Both the position numbers and the translations under genes were made by a program. 64,000 bases of DNA from NCBI GenBank assembly GCA_001899145.1, contig MKVF01000006.1:186001-250000 (forward strand), given 5' to 3'. Below, in pieces: positions 35,491 through 43,949 of the stretch (position 1 is its first letter; every line of letters starts with the position of its first letter). The notes beneath the pieces are model-generated. The model was not told the DNA's origin and made no database searches. It saw only the letters and a list, made by a program, of their open reading frames with translations. The stretch is from Flavobacteriia bacterium 40-80 (GTDB lineage: Bacteria > Bacteroidota > Bacteroidia > Flavobacteriales_D > Crocinitomicaceae).

Positions 35491-38400
35491 ATACTCACCA
35501 ATACATCATCTTTGCTTTCAATCAAACATTTTTCTAATTTAGTTGTGATGTAACCTATTTTTGAAAACCTTTTAAAAAACACTTTATCATTGAACTTTTT
35601 TAACCAATTTACATCAAATAAATCTGAATTAAAGTTCTCTGGGTCAATTATAAACTTCAAAATATCAGATTCAAGGGTATATTCTTTTAACTTTTTGCGC
35701 CCGAAATCAGAAAAATCACTTGAATATAACAAATAAAAGTAATCGAAAACAGGCTCTAATTGATAGCGATTTGCCTCATTATTGACGCTCTTAATTGTGT
35801 CATGAATTGTATTAATATATTTTTTACGTAATTTAGGTTCAACAGGAACCTTTTTTAGTAACATTCTATTAATTACTTTCATCTGAAAGTTTTTATTTAA
35901 TTCGATATTTAGCCTTTTTAAAAAATCTGCTTGTTTGTCCTTATCCAGAGAGTGATATATAATTGGTACATGAAAAGGATCTGTATTTTTGTAATCTATA
36001 ACACTTAAATCAATATCTTTATTTATATATTTCGGGTTCCTCTTAGATGTGAAATATAGAATATCAATATATAATTGATTAAAAACTCTTTTTGAATTTA
36101 ATATCTCTAAAGAAGCTTCGATTGATTCAATTGTCAAAAGAGAATTCTTTTCATTATAAAATTCAATCCAAAAATTATAATCTCTGAAAATATTACTACT
36201 ATAGATATTTGTGAATTTGAAAAACTCATTGATGTTTAAATATATCTCTTGTAGTTGATTTTGGTCAAATTTAAAATAAGCAATTACAGTACAAATGTTT
36301 TGAAATTGACGCTCAAATTTAGTTCTGAAATTAGGATTAATCTTCAGATAATTTATAAAATGATTATTTTCAAAATTTTTACCCCAAAAAGAATTAATTT
36401 CATATGTACATTTAAAGAAATTATTAATTATTACAACGATTTTCTTTTGACTTTCAACGTCTATTTCTATATCTCGCAATCCACTCTGTTTTATAAAGAT
36501 TTGCAATTCAGCAGGCTTGTCGAAGTCAATAATTTCCTTAATTAGAAAAGAATTAAATTTTTCCAATTTTGAAATACCAGAAAATCTTTTTTGGAAGTCA
36601 GTCAAATCAACATCTTTTAAAGAATAACCCAACAGAAAGGCTTTAATGGACTTCTCTTTATTGTATGCAATATTTGAAAATCCATTTCCTAAAATGAAAT
36701 TTCTACTTAAAAAGCGATTTAACTGGCCAATAATATTGTATAAGTTTGAATAATTTGAATTTTGAAAACTTCCGCCTTTTTTAGCGGATTCTATATCTTT
36801 TAATACCTTTCCATGTATATCATCCATATAATTACATAGCCATTGAATATAGACACCGTCTTTAACATTCTTTAAAAATTCAAGCTGTGATTCATCTACG
36901 TAATATTTAGTATTTGAAATTGCTTTTTCTAAATCTATTTTATCAGCTTTACTTTTTAAAGCTTCTAATTCATGTTTAGTAAATCTTGTATCAAAATTGG
37001 GAAATCGATTTAAGTTGATTTTTAACCTTTTTAAATTAAACTTACAGATGAAAGCAAGATCCATTTGTTTAAGCTTGTTGGCTTTTAATTCGATTTCTTC
37101 AAAAGCAATATAAGATTTGTAAAATTCTCCCATTTGATAAAGAACATAAGCATAAGACATATCTTCTTCAAAGTTCGAATTCTCCGTTATCCTATAAATC
37201 TCTATTCGCTCTATTATTTCCGCATATTTTAAAGCGTCATAAGAGCATTGAAAACAATCACATGAATTATTATTTGGATAATACTTATCATACAAAGCTA
37301 TTCTTTTAGTCTCTTCTGTTTTCCAATTAACTTGATTTGGATTCTTCTCCACATATTGAACTCCAGAATGTAATAAAGTAGATATTATATAATTTAATTT
37401 CGTTTTTTCGTCGTCTTTAAATGACTCATCTTCTTTTCCTTTATATTTATCAAGCAAATCGAACAATTCATAATTATCAATTGTCAAATCAGTAGTATCA
37501 AAACTATAATATGCACTTTCTCCTTTATTCGATTTTATTGGATATAGTCTTACCAAAATATGTTTTGGAATGATTCGATAATAGTCAAATCGTTTTAAAG
37601 AGGTATATAAATCATCAATCAATTTTGATTCCTGAGAAACTGAATCTATTTTGTTACGTTTATGTTCGAATGAATCAAAATCACGGATGTAAGATAATTG
37701 TTGATAAACCTTATTTCCAGTAGCTGAAAGTTTTTTGTGCTCTTCTATGTTTTTCAAAGCTTTATCAGAATAATTAATCACATTTATCCCTAAATTCTTA
37801 AAATAATCTATTTCGCTTTTGGATGTATCGTTACGATGGTTTAATAGATAAGTTCTCTGGTGATGTTTTTGTAAAATGTGTTGAATATCTCTTATTAATA
37901 TTTTTAAATTGACATCTCCTACGCCATAACCAATAAAAAGGATAATCTTGTTACTAAATAGAGATTTTACAAAGGTTTCCTTTAATGTATTGTTTTGAGA
38001 AAATTCTAAATAATCGGTTTCTTTAAAGACGATGTTTTTATTTTCAAAATCACCATGATACTTAATAATTAAATTGTTATGCTCTGCGTAGGGCAAATCC
38101 ACATCTTTTGAAACAATTGAGAAAGGTAATCCTTTATTATCTACTACATTTTCAAAGTAATTATCATAATTTGTTGTAATTATATGTTGAGGCTCTAGCT
38201 CAAGAATTAATTCATGTAGTGGATTATATTGTTTGGCATTTTTAAACAAAGTCTTTTTTACAATATCATTGTACTCTTTTTCTCCCTTTTCATTGTAGAG
38301 CATTTGTGCTATTTTCAAAGAATCGTTTTCATCAGTCGGTTCATTTAGATAACCTTTCACTTCTGTAACTAGTTCATTCCAAAGAGGAATCCCTGAATCT

Positions 38401-38495
38401 TTAGAAATCCCAGCACCAGCAAATACAACTAATCTATTATTTTTTATGGCTTCATTTATTATGGAAACCTGATTGTCAAATGTTCTTTTATCCAT
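35466..38495 (-). CDS. SIR2-domain large defence-type protein
   Basis: A 1009-residue protein. Residues 1-250 are a SIR2-type domain: AGAGISKDSGIP (26-37) for NAD binding, TTNYD (107-111, Asn109), KYHGD (145-149, His147, the expected catalytic His) and FIGYGVGD (187-194). Residues 250-1009 are mostly helical with a CDCFQC motif (412-417) and repeated TPR-like helices after it. Length and layout resemble the antiphage NADase DSR2. The gene is strikingly A/T-rich. It follows a small nuclease-like gene by 4 bp and its 3' end abuts the broken ABC-F gene. Inferred role: abortive-infection NAD depletion. Confidence 0.85.
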   Translation of the reverse strand: MDKRTFDNQVSIINEAIKNNRLVVFAGAGISKDSGIPLWNELVTEVKGYLNEPTDENDSLKIAQMLYNEKGEKEYNDIVKKTLFKNAKQYNPLHELILELEPQHIITTNYDNYFENVVDNKGLPFSIVSKDVDLPYAEHNNLIIKYHGDFENKNIVFKETDYLEFSQNNTLKETFVKSLFSNKIILFIGYGVGDVNLKILIRDIQHILQKHHQRTYLLNHRNDTSKSEIDYFKNLGINVINYSDKALKNIEEHKKLSATGNKVYQQLSYIRDFDSFEHKRNKIDSVSQESKLIDDLYTSLKRFDYYRIIPKHILVRLYPIKSNKGESAYYSFDTTDLTIDNYELFDLLDKYKGKEDESFKDDEKTKLNYIISTLLHSGVQYVEKNPNQVNWKTEETKRIALYDKYYPNNNSCDCFQCSYDALKYAEIIERIEIYRITENSNFEEDMSYAYVLYQMGEFYKSYIAFEEIELKANKLKQMDLAFICKFNLKRLKINLNRFPNFDTRFTKHELEALKSKADKIDLEKAISNTKYYVDESQLEFLKNVKDGVYIQWLCNYMDDIHGKVLKDIESAKKGGSFQNSNYSNLYNIIGQLNRFLSRNFILGNGFSNIAYNKEKSIKAFLLGYSLKDVDLTDFQKRFSGISKLEKFNSFLIKEIIDFDKPAELQIFIKQSGLRDIEIDVESQKKIVVIINNFFKCTYEINSFWGKNFENNHFINYLKINPNFRTKFERQFQNICTVIAYFKFDQNQLQEIYLNINEFFKFTNIYSSNIFRDYNFWIEFYNEKNSLLTIESIEASLEILNSKRVFNQLYIDILYFTSKRNPKYINKDIDLSVIDYKNTDPFHVPIIYHSLDKDKQADFLKRLNIELNKNFQMKVINRMLLKKVPVEPKLRKKYINTIHDTIKSVNNEANRYQLEPVFDYFYLLYSSDFSDFGRKKLKEYTLESDILKFIIDPENFNSDLFDVNWLKKFNDKVFFKRFSKIGYITTKLEKCLIESKDDVLVSIYFKMKNK

Positions 38496-38499
38496 TTCT

Positions 38500-38961
38500 T
38501 TATAATATCGGAACCTTATCTAAATTTTCTTTTGAACGGTTCAATTCTTTTAGTTTTGTTACAGAAAGACGATAGTTATATTGTCTTTCTGATGGCAAAT
38601 GCGAGAGCAGTTTATTGTATATTAAAGTTCCGCTACCGTTATAAATTTCTTCAAATGTACCATCTTGATAAAGGTTTACAGCTATAAAATAGAGAGGAAT
38701 TTCATCTAAGTTTTTTGTAAAATAAAAGTAATTGTTAAATGATGCTTTTATTTGTACTTCTTTATCAGGAGATAAGGTTACATATCCATCGTGTGTACGC
38801 GTATTATCATGGTATAGTGTTAGTCCATACTTTTCAGCTACAAGAACTTCTCCAATATCACCTACCAATTTACCATCTAAAGTAAATTTTTTGTTATGGT
38901 GCTTAAACTTGTCTTGAAGTTTTGAAATTGTAGCAAACAAAATCGTTAATTCTTCCTTCAT
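38500..38961 (-). CDS. Small DUF6998-like protein with PD-(D/E)XK-type residues
   Basis: A 153-residue protein placed first in the SIR2 operon (4 bp gap). Residues GDIGEVLVAEKYG (34-46, Glu38), THDGY (57-60, Asp58) and VQIKAS (69-74, Gln70-x-Lys72) match the E...D...(Q/E)xK spacing of restriction-endonuclease-like folds; I associate it with the DUF6998 family from memory, without a search. The N-terminal helix resembles a short coiled coil. Likely roles are recognition or cleavage of foreign nucleic acid, or regulation of the SIR2 effector. A/T-rich like its partner. Confidence 0.7.
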   Translation of the reverse strand: MKEELTILFATISKLQDKFKHHNKKFTLDGKLVGDIGEVLVAEKYGLTLYHDNTRTHDGYVTLSPDKEVQIKASFNNYFYFTKNLDEIPLYFIAVNLYQDGTFEEIYNGSGTLIYNKLLSHLPSERQYNYRLSVTKLKELNRSKENLDKVPIL

Positions 38962-38995
38962 TTTTTAGTTAAGTTGTTAGATGATAATTTAATTT

Positions 38996-39024
38996 CAAAT
39001 ATAACCATTTTCCCAATATTTCAA
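38996..39024 (-). promoter_or_regulatory. Promoter of the SIR2 module
   Basis: On the minus strand: TTG at 39024-39022, 18-nt spacer, TATATTTG at 39003-38996. Exact consensus in both elements, 34 nt before the ATG at 38961. The module carries its own Bacteroidota promoter. Confidence 0.65.
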
Positions 39025-39160
39025 TCTCAACCTTTTTATTTTCAGCACCATTACCCTATAAAACCTCCATTCCTTTATTTTCTTTCACTTCACACCATCG
39101 ACCTTAACGCTAAAAAACACAAGCAAACAAATAACATTCACAACAATCAACACTTTTTAA

Positions 39161-39168
39161 TAGCTTTG
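39161..39168 (+). promoter_or_regulatory. -7 box of the Crp/Fnr gene (TAGCTTTG), leaderless
   Basis: Exact TAnnTTTG match ending 4 nt before the ATG at 39173, so transcription would begin at or next to the start codon. Confidence 0.5.
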
Positions 39169-39172
39169 TCTT

Positions 39173-39736
39173 ATGGTGGAACTGGAACTATTCTTACTAT
39201 CATTCGGATTAAGTGAAGAAGAAATTGCTCTGATGAGCGATTTAGGTAAAGAAGAAAAACTTGCTTTCGGCAGCGAGCTTTCCAACTTCGGACACGTTGC
39301 GGAAAACTTTTATTTCGTCAAAAAAGGAATGATCCGTTCCTACCGCATTATTGACGGCGATGATTTTACCTATAATTTCTTTCTGCCGGGTGACATTTGC
39401 GTCGATCTGGAATCATACCTTAAAAAAACACCGAGCGGACTTTACATGGAAGCAGCGGCACATACCGAATTGATCCGGTGCCGGTTCTCACAGGTTGTTC
39501 CCTTGTTTGAAGAGCACCCGAGGATTCAGCGGATTGCCTTAAAAATGGCAGAAGCGGCTTATCTGAGGGTGTTGGAACGCATGAAGGAATTTCAGTCCGA
39601 CTCACTGGAACAGCGTTACCTTAATCTGATAAAAAAACATGAAGAATTATTCCGGAATGCTCCTTTACAACACATTGCCTCTTATTTAGGTGTAAAACCG
39701 CAGAGTCTGAGCAGGATCAGGGCGAAGATAAAGTGA
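39173..39736 (+). CDS. Crp/Fnr family transcriptional regulator
   Basis: A 187-residue regulator: cyclic-nucleotide-binding-type sensor fold (FGSELSNFGHVAENFYFVKKGMIRSYRIIDGDDFTYNFFLPGD), a long dimerisation helix, and a short C-terminal HTH (LQHIASYLGVKPQSLSRIRAKI). The consensus cAMP-contact residues are not evident, so the ligand may differ or be absent. It lies upstream of the TolC/HlyD/ABC-2 operon on the same strand and is a plausible regulator of it. Confidence 0.88.
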   Translation: MVELELFLLSFGLSEEEIALMSDLGKEEKLAFGSELSNFGHVAENFYFVKKGMIRSYRIIDGDDFTYNFFLPGDICVDLESYLKKTPSGLYMEAAAHTELIRCRFSQVVPLFEEHPRIQRIALKMAEAAYLRVLERMKEFQSDSLEQRYLNLIKKHEELFRNAPLQHIASYLGVKPQSLSRIRAKIK

Positions 39737-39744
39737 GATGGGGA

Positions 39745-39846
39745 GATGTTAGATTTTAGACGCTAGACAGAAGATGTTAGACGTTAGATATTAGACAGAA
39801 GACGATAGACATTAGATGCTAGATGTTAGACTTTAGACGATAGACC
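39745..39846 (+). repeat. Tandem 28-bp degenerate repeat with TTAGAC core
   Basis: Two adjacent 28-bp units at 39745-39772 and 39773-39800 differ at few positions and share GATGTTAGA at the start and TAGACAGAA at the end; a longer, looser copy runs to about 39846. Within each unit the 7-nt submotif (T/A)TAGAC(G/A) recurs every 7 bp. It lies in the intergenic gap between the Crp/Fnr gene and the efflux operon. Function unknown. Confidence 0.75.
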
Positions 39847-39958
39847 AAGGACGACAGCAGGATTTTAAGATTTTAGGACATTAAGACCAGAGAACAGGGA
39901 TAAAATATTTTTTGTCTGAAAAATCGCTGTTCCGGTATTTCTTAACATAGGTGAATTT

Positions 39959-39985
39959 TTGCGTGAAGTGAGTGCTCTACTTTTG
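39959..39985 (+). promoter_or_regulatory. Promoter of the efflux operon
   Basis: TTG at 39959-39961, 16-nt spacer, TACTTTTG at 39978-39985, 20 nt before the ATG of the TolC-like gene. Confidence 0.55.
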
Positions 39986-40005
39986 TTTCATAAAATGATA
40001 ATGAA

Positions 40006-41406
40006 ATGAAAAAGTACAGATTCACTATGGGTACTTTGTTTTTTTTAGGAACTTGTTTTCAATCGTTACACGCTCAGACAGCACCTACCTTGCAGGAAAT
40101 TCTGGACAGTGCATTGACGCATGATTACAGTTATGAAAACAAACAATTAAGCCTGAAATCCATCGAGTTGGACAGGGAGCGTCTGAATGACGTGTACATG
40201 CCGCGAGTAGAGCTGAATGCAAAAGAAGCTTATCTTTTTGCAGCGGCCAATCTTACAACACCGGAATTTGCATTTACGCAGTTGCCGATTCCGCTGCCGC
40301 TTGTCATCCCGGAACACGAAAACCGCTACCAGATTGACAATTTTATGACACAGGCAGACCTGAAAGCTACTTTTGTATTGTTTGCAGGAGGAAAGGTCGG
40401 TTATCTTAAAAAGGCAAATGAAGCCCGGCTGGAGGCTGAAACAGCGTTGGTCAACACCGATAAGAACGGAATTGTTCAGAACGTAAGTGCTGTTTATGAC
40501 CAGCTATCGATGTTGAAAGCCGTCAAAGCAATGCTGGACGAAAGTCAGAAACGGCTGGATGAAAATACAAAAACTGCCCGGAAAGCACTGGAAAACGGTC
40601 TGATTACTCAATACGAATATAACAAGGTCAACCTCGCTCAGGCACAGCTGAAGTCAAAATACAAAGAATACGAGGGAAAACGCCGGCTGGTTTTGCTGAA
40701 CTTAAACATGCTGACTAAAATTCCGATGGAACGCCTTGAAAAAATAGACGAAGACCTTCAGGTAATGACCATCGCTTATGTGGATGCACCTCAGAACCGT
40801 CCGGAGCTGACAGCATTGAATGCGGCCGTACGTGCAAACGAATACAAGGTGAAAGCTGCCAAAACATGGTGGATTCCCAAATTGGGAGCGAGTGCTTCCG
40901 TCAGCTACCTGGGATTGCAGAATCCGCGGATCCGTACCACCCAGCCGACACTGATCACACAGGAAAAGATAAACTATACATTCAACAACTTCAACGCTGC
41001 TCCTATTTTCACTGCCGGAGTAGGTTTAAAATGGGATCTGTTTGATGGCCGTGAAGGAATCACGGAAACTAAAAAAGCACAGTTGGACCTTCAGATTGCC
41101 AAAAACAAGCTGGAAGACGCGAACGAAAAAATACAGCTACAGCTGGAAAAGAACAAAGTCGAACTGGAAGTTGCTTCCGAACAGCTGAATGTACGCCAGA
41201 TAGCATTACAAATTGCTGAAAACTCGATGGATCAGGCCATGAAAGAATTCAAAATCGGACTGATAAAATCCACACAGCTGCTGGAAGCGGAAAATGACCT
41301 GCAACAGGCAAAATTAGACTTCTCCCAGGCCGTATTTCAACAAAGAAGAGCAGCTGTAAATTACCTGGAAGCTGCCGGCATTTTAAATTCAACAACATTA
41401 AAATAA
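40006..41406 (+). CDS. TolC family outer membrane efflux protein
   Basis: A 466-residue outer membrane factor: signal peptide to about residue 24 (LHAQ), then two long helical-hairpin repeats and barrel strands of the TolC family (for example VQNVSAVYDQLSMLKAV, LDENTKTARKALENGLIT, AENSMDQAMKEFKIGL). It would form the exit duct for the inner membrane components encoded 7 bp and further downstream. Confidence 0.9.
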   Translation: MKKYRFTMGTLFFLGTCFQSLHAQTAPTLQEILDSALTHDYSYENKQLSLKSIELDRERLNDVYMPRVELNAKEAYLFAAANLTTPEFAFTQLPIPLPLVIPEHENRYQIDNFMTQADLKATFVLFAGGKVGYLKKANEARLEAETALVNTDKNGIVQNVSAVYDQLSMLKAVKAMLDESQKRLDENTKTARKALENGLITQYEYNKVNLAQAQLKSKYKEYEGKRRLVLLNLNMLTKIPMERLEKIDEDLQVMTIAYVDAPQNRPELTALNAAVRANEYKVKAAKTWWIPKLGASASVSYLGLQNPRIRTTQPTLITQEKINYTFNNFNAAPIFTAGVGLKWDLFDGREGITETKKAQLDLQIAKNKLEDANEKIQLQLEKNKVELEVASEQLNVRQIALQIAENSMDQAMKEFKIGLIKSTQLLEAENDLQQAKLDFSQAVFQQRRAAVNYLEAAGILNSTTLK

Positions 41407-41413
41407 AGAAACC

Positions 41414-42376
41414 ATGACAACAAAAAATATAACACTGGGAATCGCTGTTGTAGCAACCTTACTCAGCTCCTGCTCTTCTTCTGTTCCGGAAAAACCGGTT
41501 CAGGGAAAAATAAAAAAAGAGATCATTTCCTTCACGCCAAAAGTAACCGGGCGGATTCTAAAAATCTACGTTCAGGAAGGAGATCTTGTGCACACAGGCG
41601 ATACACTGGCGATGCTGGATGTTCCTGAAGTAGATGCAAAGCTGGCACAGGTAAGCGGTGTCGTGAAAGCCGCCACTGCACAAAAAACACTGGCAGATAA
41701 CGGGGCAACGGAAAATCAGCGGAAACAGCTGAAAGCAAAATTAAACGCCACGAAAGAGCAATTCATGTACGCCGAAAAATCATACAACCGTTCTAAAGCC
41801 ATGTTCGATGATGGCCTGATCGCACCACAGCAATTCGATGAAATTACCGCTAAATACAACGCTGCAAAAGAACAGCAGGACGCCGTTCAGGCAGAATGGA
41901 ACGAAGTAGAGAAAGGTGTCCGCTATGAAACGAAAGACGCAGCCGCAGGACAACAGCAACAGGCACTTGGTGTATTACAGGAAGTCGAAATAGCTTATTC
42001 CGAAAAATACATCATTGCGACCAATACGATGGAAATAGAGACGATAACATTGCACGAAGGAGAGCTTGCAACCGCCGGATTTGCACTTTTCAACGGATAT
42101 ATTCCTAATTCCACTTATTTCCGGATGACAATAGGAGAAAAACAGATCGGAAATTTCCCGAAAGGCAAAGAGCTGACACTGGAAATTCCTTACCTGAAAC
42201 AGGAAATAAAAGTGAAAGTACAGAACATCAAACAGCTGGCACGTTACGCCGATGTAACAAGTCCCTACCCTAACCTGGAAATGGACGAAGCTTTCTATGA
42301 GCTGAAGCTGATTCCTGCTGATTCCGGCGATTGGAGCAGCTTATTAGTAAACGCTTCTGTTCTTCTGAAAAAATAA
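41414..42376 (+). CDS. HlyD/EmrA-type membrane fusion lipoprotein
   Basis: A 320-residue periplasmic adaptor. Lipoprotein signal MTTKNITLGIAVVATLLSSC (lipobox Cys20), then the split biotinyl-lipoyl domain (VTGRILKIYVQEGDLVHTGDTLAMLDVPEVDAKLAQ), a coiled-coil hairpin (about 85-185) and a beta-barrel region (EIETITLHEGELATAGFALFN). It links the inner membrane permease to the TolC-like channel. The start is 7 bp after the tolC-like stop. Confidence 0.9.
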   Translation: MTTKNITLGIAVVATLLSSCSSSVPEKPVQGKIKKEIISFTPKVTGRILKIYVQEGDLVHTGDTLAMLDVPEVDAKLAQVSGVVKAATAQKTLADNGATENQRKQLKAKLNATKEQFMYAEKSYNRSKAMFDDGLIAPQQFDEITAKYNAAKEQQDAVQAEWNEVEKGVRYETKDAAAGQQQQALGVLQEVEIAYSEKYIIATNTMEIETITLHEGELATAGFALFNGYIPNSTYFRMTIGEKQIGNFPKGKELTLEIPYLKQEIKVKVQNIKQLARYADVTSPYPNLEMDEAFYELKLIPADSGDWSSLLVNASVLLKK

Positions 42377-42380
42377 TACC

Positions 42381-43553
42381 ATGAAAAATCTGATCATATT
42401 ATTAAAACGGGAGTTTAAGATGTTTTTCACCAACACGACACTTCTGATGACGTTCTTTCTCGCTCCGGTCATCTATGCCGTCATGCTGGCATCCGTTTAT
42501 AAATCCGGAAAAACAACAGAGCTTCCGGTAGTCGTGGTGGACAGAGACAACAGCCCGATGAGCACGCAGGTAATAGAAATGCTGAACGATAATGAAGGAA
42601 TCGAGGTCATCAAGGTATTAGCCGAGTCAAACGATGTCCAGTCCGAAATGATCGAACGTCAGGCAACAGCTGTCGTTGTCATTCCCGACCGGTTTGAGGC
42701 AGACGTGTTGACAGCAAAGCATCCCGAACTGATGATCTATGTCAATACCGTTAACATGCTTACCGCGAATTTTGCCAGCAAATCCGTGCAGACTTCTTTG
42801 GGAACGCTTTCCGCCGGAATCGAGATCAAAGGTTTGCAGAAAAGAGGAATGCCCGGTTATTCTGCTGTGGATAAATACGAACCTTTCAAGCAAAATTATG
42901 TGCGTGTTTTCAACGAAACGGGAAATTACTTCAGCTTCATGTGGCCGCCGATGATGGCAGTAGTCCTGCAACAGGTAATTCTGCTCGCAATGGCTGTAAG
43001 CATCGCGTATGAAGTGGAGAAAAATACTTTTGGAATCGGAATTGTCAAAAAAACAAAATCGGCACTGGTCACTGTTTTTGTGAAAGTGTTTCCGTTATGG
43101 GTGCTGTCCATTCCGGTTATATTGATCTTTTACGGATTTCATCATTTCTTTAATGCCCCAATTCCGGCACATCCGATGAATTTTATCGGTATCTCCGCAT
43201 TGTTCATTGTGTCCGCTACCCTGCTCGGCACCGTTATCAGCGCACTAATTCCGAATGCGTTAAAAGCAACACAAATTCTCATGCTGATGTCCGCCCCGGG
43301 ATTTATCATCGGTGGTTATACCTGGCCGACATTCGCCATGGCAAAACCGATTCAGCTACTCGCAGATATTCTTCCGCTGACACCTTTTGTCAATGCGTTC
43401 AAACTGTTGTTGATGGAAGGAGCAAGTGTGCATCAGGTACAGCCTTATCTGTTGCAGCTTGCATTACAAATCGCTTGTTATTCTGTGCTAAGTCTTTTAC
43501 TGGTAAAATGGCGGATCAAGAAAGAAGAAAAAGCTTTACTTGTAAAGAATTAG
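42381..43553 (+). CDS. ABC-2 type transport permease
   Basis: A 390-residue inner membrane protein of the ABC-2 / YhhJ-like family: one N-terminal helix (LLMTFFLAPVIYAVMLASVYKSGK), a large periplasmic domain (about 45-195), and five clustered C-terminal helices ending with a KKEEK tail. No ATP-binding protein gene is next to it, so either an ATPase is encoded elsewhere or the permease works with an unlinked one. Last gene of the efflux operon, followed by a terminator. Confidence 0.87.
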   Translation: MKNLIILLKREFKMFFTNTTLLMTFFLAPVIYAVMLASVYKSGKTTELPVVVVDRDNSPMSTQVIEMLNDNEGIEVIKVLAESNDVQSEMIERQATAVVVIPDRFEADVLTAKHPELMIYVNTVNMLTANFASKSVQTSLGTLSAGIEIKGLQKRGMPGYSAVDKYEPFKQNYVRVFNETGNYFSFMWPPMMAVVLQQVILLAMAVSIAYEVEKNTFGIGIVKKTKSALVTVFVKVFPLWVLSIPVILIFYGFHHFFNAPIPAHPMNFIGISALFIVSATLLGTVISALIPNALKATQILMLMSAPGFIIGGYTWPTFAMAKPIQLLADILPLTPFVNAFKLLLMEGASVHQVQPYLLQLALQIACYSVLSLLLVKWRIKKEEKALLVKN

Positions 43554-43582
43554 GGGAACAAGCGTCATTATCATTTTCAAAG

Positions 43583-43608
43583 AGCTGTCTGAAAAGGCAG
43601 CTTTTTTT
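43583..43608 (+). terminator. Rho-independent terminator of the efflux operon
   Basis: Stem AGCTGTCT (43583-43590) / AGGCAGCT (43595-43602) with one G/U pair, GAAA tetraloop, then a T run. Confidence 0.85.
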
Positions 43609-43949
43609 AGTTGTTCATATTCAGTTTGATATGTGGGGTTTTTTGTATAAGTTTATCATTATATCATTGATTTATAGATAATTGTAAAAAAACATGAAAT
43701 AGGAAGAAACTTTAAATAATTTACTACCATCAGAACTATTGATTGAGAAAAAAATCCTCCCAACAACTATGCTGATGATCTTTAAGAAGAGAAAAATTGA
43801 TAAATTCTAGGGGGAATTTCCTAATGACTAATTAGCTAAAACAGACTCAAACAAACGGCTAAACAAGGATTTGGAATCAGACAGACTGATGTTCGTTCTT
43901 AGATTAAGAAATCATCTTACGGTCGAACACCAAGCTATCAGCTGATATG
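43609..43949. other. Gene-free stretch between efflux operon and rloB
   Basis: About 340 bp without a credible gene. Plus-strand translation gives fragments such as NNLLPSELLIEKK and RNHLTVEHQ between stops that could be decayed coding sequence, but I cannot assign them to a family. A short inverted repeat (AAATTC / GAATTT, around 43803-43819) is present. No other signals. Confidence 0.4.

Noticed and set aside
38962-39172. Continuation of the broken ABC-F gene on the right side of the SIR2 module
   Set aside because: No frame here reads as an ABC ATPase; the stretch contains only promoter-like and A/T-rich sequence.
39745-39846. CRISPR-like repeat array
   Set aside because: The units are directly adjacent with no unique spacers, they are imperfect and no cas gene is in the window.
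43609-43949. Degenerate transposase remnant
   Set aside because: The fragments between stops are suggestive but match no transposase motif I can defend, and there are no terminal inverted repeats.
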